This document shows positions 14,976 to 19,028 of a stretch of 19,028 nucleotides of DNA, in pieces (position 1 is the first letter of the stretch; each line of letters starts with the position of its first letter). The notes beneath the pieces were generated by a model. That model ran no database searches and was not told the DNA's origin. It worked only from the letters and a program-made list of their open reading frames with translations. Made by a program: the position numbers and the translations under genes. The DNA is from SIG440 sp045647905 (lineage in GTDB: Bacteria; Bacillota; Clostridia; Monoglobales; Monoglobaceae): contig JAZRMZ010000101.1 of assembly GCA_045647905.1 (NCBI GenBank), positions 1-19,028 of the forward strand, in the 5' to 3' direction.

Positions 14976-15004
14976 ATATTACCATATTTGTAAAAAAAAG
15001 TCAA
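14976..15004 (-). promoter_or_regulatory. Promoter of the tandem-AbrB gene
   Basis: TTGACT (14999-15004) and TAATAT (14976-14981) are 17 bp apart on the minus strand. In the leader, CGGACAAAA is directly repeated (about 14952-14968), which could be a binding site, perhaps for self-regulation; that is a guess. Confidence 0.7.
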
Positions 15005-15074
15005 TACGTAAAGTAAAAATTTTTTATTTCATTGTTTTTGTCGAACATACAAAATTAATCCTGCAACAAAATGC

Positions 15075-15110
15075 AAAAAAACACGCCCTGCGACAAAAAG
15101 CCACAGGGCG
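15075..15110 (-). terminator. Intrinsic terminator of ireB
   Basis: Read on the minus strand, CGCCCTG (15104-15110) pairs with CAGGGCG (15084-15090) and a T-rich run follows. It begins 17 bp after the stop. Confidence 0.8.
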
Positions 15111-15126
15111 CTGAACACTCTCAAAA

Positions 15127-15393
15127 TCACATATCCGCATTATTAACATAAAACGCAACAAGTTCCTCAAGTATCTCATCGGTTTCCAGCTTCTGAATAA
15201 GAGTTCTGGCACCGTTATGAGCGGTAATATACGACGGGTCACCGGACATAATATAACCCACAATCTGATTTATGGGATTATACCCTTTTTCCACCAACGC
15301 ACTATACACCGTCAAAATAAGTTCCCGAGGTTCCAATGGCATTTCTTTTTCCACATTGAATTTAACTGTTTTCGAGAAATTTGTATTTTCCAT
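15127..15393 (-). CDS. ireB: IreB family regulatory phosphoprotein
   Basis: An 88-residue protein with the full IreB (former DUF965) sequence: TVKFNVE near the N-terminus, EKGYNPINQIVGYIMSGDPS (35-54), ITAHNGAR and a final LETDEILEELVAFY helix. In Enterococcus faecalis IreB is phosphorylated on N-terminal threonines by the Ser/Thr kinase IreK and affects cephalosporin resistance; Thr9 in TVKF aligns with one of these. No kinase gene is in this window. AAGGAGG lies 9 nt before the ATG at 15393; a longer frame to 15447 is not needed and crosses the leader. The usual alaS-ireB-ruvX neighbours are absent, and it has its own promoter and terminator. Confidence 0.93.
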   Translation of the reverse strand: MENTNFSKTVKFNVEKEMPLEPRELILTVYSALVEKGYNPINQIVGYIMSGDPSYITAHNGARTLIQKLETDEILEELVAFYVNNADM

Positions 15394-15454
15394 ATCTGAT
15401 ACCTCCTTGCCGGCATACAATCCAACACATCGTCGGATAAAGACCATTTTATTA

Positions 15455-15483
15455 ATTGTAACACATTCGTGCAGATTTTACAA
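15455..15483 (-). promoter_or_regulatory. Promoter of ireB
   Basis: TTGTAA (15478-15483) and TACAAT (15455-15460) are 17 bp apart on the minus strand, about 62 bp upstream of the start. It lies just beyond the end of the LTA-synthase-like gene, whose own terminator was not seen, so some read-through is possible. Confidence 0.6.
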
Positions 15484-15512
15484 GTGTAATTTATTACAAA
15501 ATTTTTTTTGTT

Positions 15513-17393
15513 TTATCGTCGCTTATCAAAATAATCTCCCGCAACAACTATATCATTGATAATCAAAAGCTCCTTCACCTTCAACCGTCCCTGATAATTT
15601 ATTTCCTTATCCTGTTCACGTTCGGGCTTTGTATAGTCATGTGTCCACGTTTCGCTTATCCAGCTGTAAGTCCCAAAGTAAGCGAAACCGGTGTTCTCAG
15701 GCGAAAGAATATCGTTGCCCACATAGCAGTGGTGATTTTCAAGCCCAAAAAGATTAATCAGCGTGGGAACCCAGTCTGCCGTTTTGCACGGCTTTGAAAT
15801 GTCCATGGGCTCCGTTCCGTAATTGTATATAAACGCAGGAACACGGTGCACATTTTCGCTTCCTGCCTCAATGCTGTATTGCTTGAGCTTGTCGGTGTCC
15901 GAAAAACCGTATGCGTTATGGTCTGTAAATGCAACAATAACCGTATCTTCAAGTTTTCCCGTTGCATGAAGTCTTTCAAGAAGCATTTTAAAGAAATCGT
16001 CCGTATCCCCCGCAAGAATATAGCAATGGTTTGTTTCCGGGTCCATCTGAGGGTCAATACGTTCAGGATGCATCAGCTTTGCCTGATACAGCTTTGCATC
16101 TTCATAAACGTAGGGAATATGTCCCGAATACGTTATAACAAAGCTGAAGAATGGCTCGTCCTTCACTATGTCATTATAAATTTCGTCATAAAGCAAAATA
16201 TTGCTGTCAACAATTGCATCATGTTCGGGAAGTCCGTAATCCATAAAGGAATGATATTTTTCGTAACCCAGACTTTTGTGAAGCATTCCTCTGCTGTAAA
16301 ATTCCGCATTGTTATAATGGAAGGAATTCACCGAATAACCTTTTTCAGCGAACAGGTTCGGCAAGGAATAGGGATAGTGATTTCCGATGTAATTGACAGG
16401 ATTGATTCCCGATTTTGGTGTGTAATATCCCGTATTGAAACAAAATTCCGAGCCAAGGGTCAGCCCCGAACCGAACTGAGGTGCATAATAATCCAGAAAA
16501 TTTATGCCGTTTTCCATCATATAACACATTGTGGGGGTATATTTTTCGTCTATCATCCAGTCGTCAATGCCCTCAAGCATAACCGCAATAACATTTTTCC
16601 CCTCAAACATACCCGTATATTCATTTGGCTTATACTCCGCCTCTTTTTTTGCAAAAAATTCATCAACCGATTCATAATCTTCTTTGGTGAATTGTGTTCC
16701 TGCAATGTATGTTTTAAAGAAGTCACGGAAGGCAAACTGATAAACTCCTGCAACATCCATAGCTTTGTTTGCGTCGGTGAACTGTTCATAGATTACTCTT
16801 GGCTTGCTCCACGAATCCCAGTCCTGCTCGTCATTGGTGAAAAGTCCCGGCTGCATAATTATATGAATAAGCACAAGACCACCAACGGGTATAAGGGTAT
16901 GCAGCTTTGCCCGTCTTCCCGTGTCCTTGCTGCGTTCCCACAAAAGAGCGGTGAGAATCAGCCCGAAAATAGCCGTCAGCGAAAAGGTAAGTGTCCACCC
17001 GTCAATATACGACAAGGCATAATCCAGATAGTCCGTTCCTTCACCTGCAAGACCAATACTGCTGACACGAAAAAACATACCGAATATGCCAAAATAAACG
17101 TACTGTGCAAAGGAAAAAACAATAAACACAGCCCCAAACAGCACAAACACGAGTCTTCCCCAGCGCTTTGGCAGGAACACCCTTGAAAAATGCAAAAAAA
17201 GAGTTATCCAGCAAATATCAAAAACCGCAGGAATGATTGCATTATATATCACAATATCCGCCACTTCGCCGTTTAATTTGGGTGTCACAAGAAATTTCAG
17301 TTGAATGTCGGGCAAAAGAAGCGCAATAATCGCAATGGGATAAAATGCGTATTTTTTCATAAAAGCAACAAACTTGCTAAAACCTGTTTTCAA
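15513..17393 (-). CDS. LTA synthase family sulfatase-type membrane protein
   Basis: A 626-residue protein with five hydrophobic helices in residues about 13-180 and an extracellular sulfatase-fold domain in about 265-575. LtaS-type residues are present: Glu274 (VMLEGID), the nucleophile Thr312 (GSGLTLGSE), His425 (YSGHIPY) and Asp491-His492 (FTDHNAYG), all expected metal or catalytic positions. Family members transfer glycerol-phosphate from phosphatidylglycerol to build lipoteichoic acid, but others modify different glycans, so the acceptor is uncertain. The start is TTG at 17393 with GAGGTGG close upstream. The next ATG (17360) has no ribosome site. The upstream promoter is strong. The long plus-strand open frame across it is an antisense shadow. 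Confidence 0.9.
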   Translation of the reverse strand: MKTGFSKFVAFMKKYAFYPIAIIALLLPDIQLKFLVTPKLNGEVADIVIYNAIIPAVFDICWITLFLHFSRVFLPKRWGRLVFVLFGAVFIVFSFAQYVYFGIFGMFFRVSSIGLAGEGTDYLDYALSYIDGWTLTFSLTAIFGLILTALLWERSKDTGRRAKLHTLIPVGGLVLIHIIMQPGLFTNDEQDWDSWSKPRVIYEQFTDANKAMDVAGVYQFAFRDFFKTYIAGTQFTKEDYESVDEFFAKKEAEYKPNEYTGMFEGKNVIAVMLEGIDDWMIDEKYTPTMCYMMENGINFLDYYAPQFGSGLTLGSEFCFNTGYYTPKSGINPVNYIGNHYPYSLPNLFAEKGYSVNSFHYNNAEFYSRGMLHKSLGYEKYHSFMDYGLPEHDAIVDSNILLYDEIYNDIVKDEPFFSFVITYSGHIPYVYEDAKLYQAKLMHPERIDPQMDPETNHCYILAGDTDDFFKMLLERLHATGKLEDTVIVAFTDHNAYGFSDTDKLKQYSIEAGSENVHRVPAFIYNYGTEPMDISKPCKTADWVPTLINLFGLENHHCYVGNDILSPENTGFAYFGTYSWISETWTHDYTKPEREQDKEINYQGRLKVKELLIINDIVVAGDYFDKRR

Positions 17394-17415
17394 AAAACCA
17401 CCTCAATATTTTCTT

Positions 17416-17444
17416 AGTATACCATATTCTTGTAAATAATTCAA
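17416..17444 (-). promoter_or_regulatory. Promoter of the LTA-synthase-like gene
   Basis: TTGAAT (17439-17444) and TATACT (17416-17421) are 17 bp apart on the minus strand; both hexamers are identical to those at 1576-1604. Confidence 0.7.
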
Positions 17445-17488
17445 CAAATGTAACAAAAAAGAAATATGTTAAATAAAATATTTTTTTA

Positions 17489-17517
17489 TTGACATATTCC
17501 CAAAGGAATGGTATCAT
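17489..17517 (+). promoter_or_regulatory. Promoter of fba
   Basis: TTGACA (17489-17494) and TATCAT (17512-17517) are 17 bp apart. It is divergent from the LTA-synthase-like promoter, 45 bp away. Confidence 0.7.
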
Positions 17518-17530
17518 TATAGTATGTGTG

Positions 17531-17586
17531 ACGAAAATCTTGCAGTTTGAATTGCGTTTTTGAATCAGGTTAAAATCCATTTTCGT
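17531..17586 (+). promoter_or_regulatory. Possible structured leader of fba
   Basis: ACGAAAAT (17531-17538) and ATTTTCGT (17579-17586) form an 8-bp closing stem in a leader of about 108 nt. No known riboswitch class is recognised. Confidence 0.3.
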
Positions 17587-17632
17587 TATGCAAAAAATTT
17601 TTACAATCAGCGTAAGCATAGGAGGATAAAAA

Positions 17633-18496
17633 ATGTTAGTTTCAGTTACTGAGATGCTCAAAAAAGCAAAAGAAGGAAAATACGCCGTTGGTCAGTTCAA
17701 CATCAACAATCTTGAATGGACAAAGGCAATTCTTCTCACCGCACAGGAATGTAATTCACCGGTTATTCTTGGTGTTTCCGAAGGTGCGGGAAAATACATG
17801 ACAGGCTTCAAAACTGTTGTAAATATGGTAAAGGGTATGCTTGAAGGTCTCAAAATCACCGTTCCCGTTGCAATCCATCTTGACCACGGCAGCTATCAGG
17901 GCGCTCTTGACGCAATGGAAGCAGGCTTCTCATCAATCATGTTTGACGGTTCACACTATCCCATCGAAGAAAACATTGAAAAAACAAAGGAACTTGTTGC
18001 TCTTGCAAATTCAAAGGGAATCTCTGTTGAAGCAGAAGTTGGTTCAATCGGCGGCGAAGAAGACGGCGTTGTTGGCGCAGGCGAAGTTGCTGACCCCAAC
18101 GAATGTAAAATGATTGCTGACCTTGGCGTTGATATTCTTGCAGCAGGCATCGGCAACATCCACGGAAAGTATCCCGAAAACTGGCAGGGTCTCAACTTTG
18201 ATGCTCTTGAAAAAATCAGTGAAGCAACAAACCCCATGCCCCTCGTTCTCCACGGCGGAACAGGTATCCCCGAAGATATGATTAAAAAAGCAATCTCTTT
18301 GGGCGTAAGCAAAATCAATGTTAACACAGAATGTCAGCTTTCATTTGCCGCTGCAACAAGAAAGTATGTTGAAGCAGGCAAAGACCTTGAAGGCAAAGGC
18401 TTTGACCCCAGAAAGCTCCTTGCTCCCGGCTTTGAAGCAATCAAAGAAACAGTTAAGGAAAAAATGGAACTCTTTGGTTCAATCGGCAAAGCGTAA
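17633..18496 (+). CDS. fba: Class II fructose-bisphosphate aldolase
   Basis: The zinc-dependent aldolase of glycolysis and gluconeogenesis, splitting fructose 1,6-bisphosphate to dihydroxyacetone phosphate and glyceraldehyde 3-phosphate. Key residues are visible: Asp84 and His85 in AIHLDHGS, Glu135 in VEAEVG, His177 in GNIHGKY and His207 in LVLHGGTG, with KINVNTE (227-233) for phosphate binding. Length (287 aa) is that of the FbaA-type bacterial enzymes. AGGAGG precedes the ATG by about 8 nt. Related class II aldolases (tagatose, ketose) look alike, but the glycolytic role is most likely. Monocistronic. Confidence 0.92.
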   Translation: MLVSVTEMLKKAKEGKYAVGQFNINNLEWTKAILLTAQECNSPVILGVSEGAGKYMTGFKTVVNMVKGMLEGLKITVPVAIHLDHGSYQGALDAMEAGFSSIMFDGSHYPIEENIEKTKELVALANSKGISVEAEVGSIGGEEDGVVGAGEVADPNECKMIADLGVDILAAGIGNIHGKYPENWQGLNFDALEKISEATNPMPLVLHGGTGIPEDMIKKAISLGVSKINVNTECQLSFAAATRKYVEAGKDLEGKGFDPRKLLAPGFEAIKETVKEKMELFGSIGKA

Positions 18497-18516
18497 AAAA
18501 TAACGAGAAAAAACAA

Positions 18517-18553
18517 CTACGGACTCTCTGGCGAGAGTCCGTAGCATTTTTTT
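18517..18553 (+). terminator. Intrinsic terminator of fba
   Basis: A 12-bp perfect stem CTACGGACTCTC/GAGAGTCCGTAG (18517-18528 with 18533-18544), loop TGGC, followed by a run of T residues. Confidence 0.9.
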
Positions 18554-18678
18554 GGTTCTATTGCAAATGTTGGGGCAAATCACTTTGGAAAGATCCTTCG
18601 CTACGCTCAGGATGACCTCTTTTGTGTCATTCTGAGCCATAGGCGAAGAATCTTTCACCCCAACATTTGAAGCAACCT
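18554..18678. repeat. MITE-like long-hairpin repeat, best-preserved copy
   Basis: Outer arms CAAATGTTGGGG (18564-18575) and CCCCAACATTTG (18658-18669) are perfect inverted repeats; inner arms (18592-18616 and 18626-18652) form a second long, slightly mismatched stem. Total about 125 bp with no coding frame and no transposase. This copy defines both ends of the family and links all others. Confidence 0.8.
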
Positions 18679-18686
18679 AATTCCTT

Positions 18687-18707
18687 TTGCGACAAACTTG
18701 CGACAAA
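18687..18707. repeat. Short direct repeat TTGCGACAAA
   Basis: TTGCGACAAA occurs at 18687-18696 and again at 18698-18707, an 11-bp period equal to one helical turn. It stands between the hairpin repeat and the very AT-rich right end. It could be a protein-binding or integration site. Confidence 0.5.
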
Positions 18708-18713
18708 AGGCAC

Positions 18714-18748
18714 AAAAAAACCCCAGAAACCTTGAGTTTCTGGGGTTT
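18714..18748 (-). terminator. Intrinsic terminator facing the right-hand minus-strand region
   Basis: A 13-bp perfect stem AAACCCCAGAAAC/GTTTCTGGGGTTT (18718-18730 with 18736-18748), with a T-run on the minus strand. It would end transcription from the right of the window. Confidence 0.8.
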
Positions 18749-18917
18749 GTAGCAGATAATAATTACCTCTTTGAGTTTCCATAACATTTAAATACGAATT
18801 GATACAACTTATATCGTTTAATATGGAGTTATATTCTTGTTCTGTCTTCTCGTGTCTTTTATAAAATGCATAAATTTTATACAATTTTACGATGAAGTTA
18901 TATTAGAAGTTTTAAAA
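18749..18917. other. Very AT-rich gap with no convincing gene
   Basis: A minus-strand frame (18627-18884) passes through the terminator and the hairpin repeat and lacks a ribosome site, so it is not called. Another frame ends YGNSKR at a TAA just before the terminator, which could be a remnant of an older gene, but too little remains to name it. Confidence 0.3.
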
Positions 18918-19028
18918 TCATTGAGTATTAGTTGATTTAATAATTTCTGTTAAAGCCACTCCATTTATCTAATATATTCCGAATTTTTTTGCATATTCTA
19001 TAGCATTTACTGTAAAATCACTAGTGGT
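18918..19028 (-). pseudogene. C-terminal end of an Mrr-like restriction endonuclease with an in-frame stop
   Basis: Read on the minus strand from the window edge, the frame encodes TTSDFTVNAIEYAKKFGIY, then a TAG (18969-18971), then INGVALTEIIKSTNTQ and TGA (18918-18920). The two pieces fit, in one frame, the end of the Mrr catalytic domain, which typically runs T-S-x-F-T-x-x-A-x-x-Y-A-K, then LINGxxL near the C-terminus. The TAG sits where a Leu is normally found, so it looks like a nonsense mutation or an early natural end. The N-terminal part lies outside the window. The DNA is much richer in A and T than the rest. Confidence 0.55.

Noticed and set aside
15846..17186. 446-codon plus-strand open frame
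   Set aside because: It lies wholly antisense to the LTA-synthase-like gene, which has clear catalytic motifs, promoter and ribosome site; the frame has no ribosome site and no recognisable domain.
18627..18884. 85-codon minus-strand frame
   Set aside because: It runs through a strong terminator and the MITE-like repeat and lacks a ribosome site.

Overview
The window looks like a chromosomal segment of a Gram-positive anaerobe of the class Clostridia (Bacillota), perhaps Oscillospirales or a relative. This rests on protein families rather than any marker gene: a YtvI-type sporulation permease, AbrB/SpoVT-type transcription factor, IreB phosphoprotein, DUF1540 mini-protein, SLH-domain glycosidase, LTA-synthase-like sulfatase and class II aldolase. 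Coding and intergenic DNA are moderately AT-rich, with strong AGGAGG or GAAAGG ribosome sites and TTGAAT/TTGACW-17-TATAMT promoters. No rRNA, tRNA, transposase, phage gene or CRISPR array was found.

Layout. (1) 1-1253: a near-perfect consensus promoter firing left out of the window, then a minus-strand YtvI-like permease with its terminator. (2) 1254-1698: an intergenic region holding a striking pair of cloverleaf-like inverted-repeat modules and then the promoter of the main operon. (3) 1699-7756: a plus-strand operon of a membrane-anchored low-complexity protein, pyrH, frr, uppS, cdsA, dxr and rseP. It joins UMP production, ribosome recycling, isoprenoid precursor and undecaprenyl carrier synthesis, CDP-diacylglycerol synthesis and a site-2 protease, so it is largely an envelope-lipid operon. 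Two long-hairpin repeats sit inside it. (4) 7936-9586: two minus-strand genes, a secreted beta-helix/stalk-domain protein and a 51-residue DUF1540 protein, separated by several hairpins. (5) 9731-11408: asnA with its own promoter and terminator, followed by an array of exactly 128-bp tandem repeats. (6) 11504-13948: divergent Cu/Zn superoxide dismutase and GHL10-SLH glycosidase. (7) 14509-17393: minus-strand tandem-AbrB regulator, ireB and an LTA-synthase-like protein, each with its own promoter. (8) 17633-18496: class II fructose-bisphosphate aldolase. (9) 18497-19028: another long-hairpin repeat, a short direct repeat, a terminator, a very AT-rich stretch and the C-terminal end of what looks like an Mrr-type restriction endonuclease interrupted by an in-frame TAG.

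The genes are mostly housekeeping or envelope-related. The unusual content is in the intergenic DNA: a family of roughly 85-125 bp MITE-like hairpins sharing the core TCATTCTGAGCG/GCGAAGAATCT, present as dispersed copies and as a tandem array; a second hairpin family fused to the U-tracts of two unrelated terminators; and a unique double cloverleaf. I see no clear new multi-gene defence or metabolic system. The tandem-domain AbrB protein, the double cloverleaf and the repeat family are the best candidates for undescribed biology.
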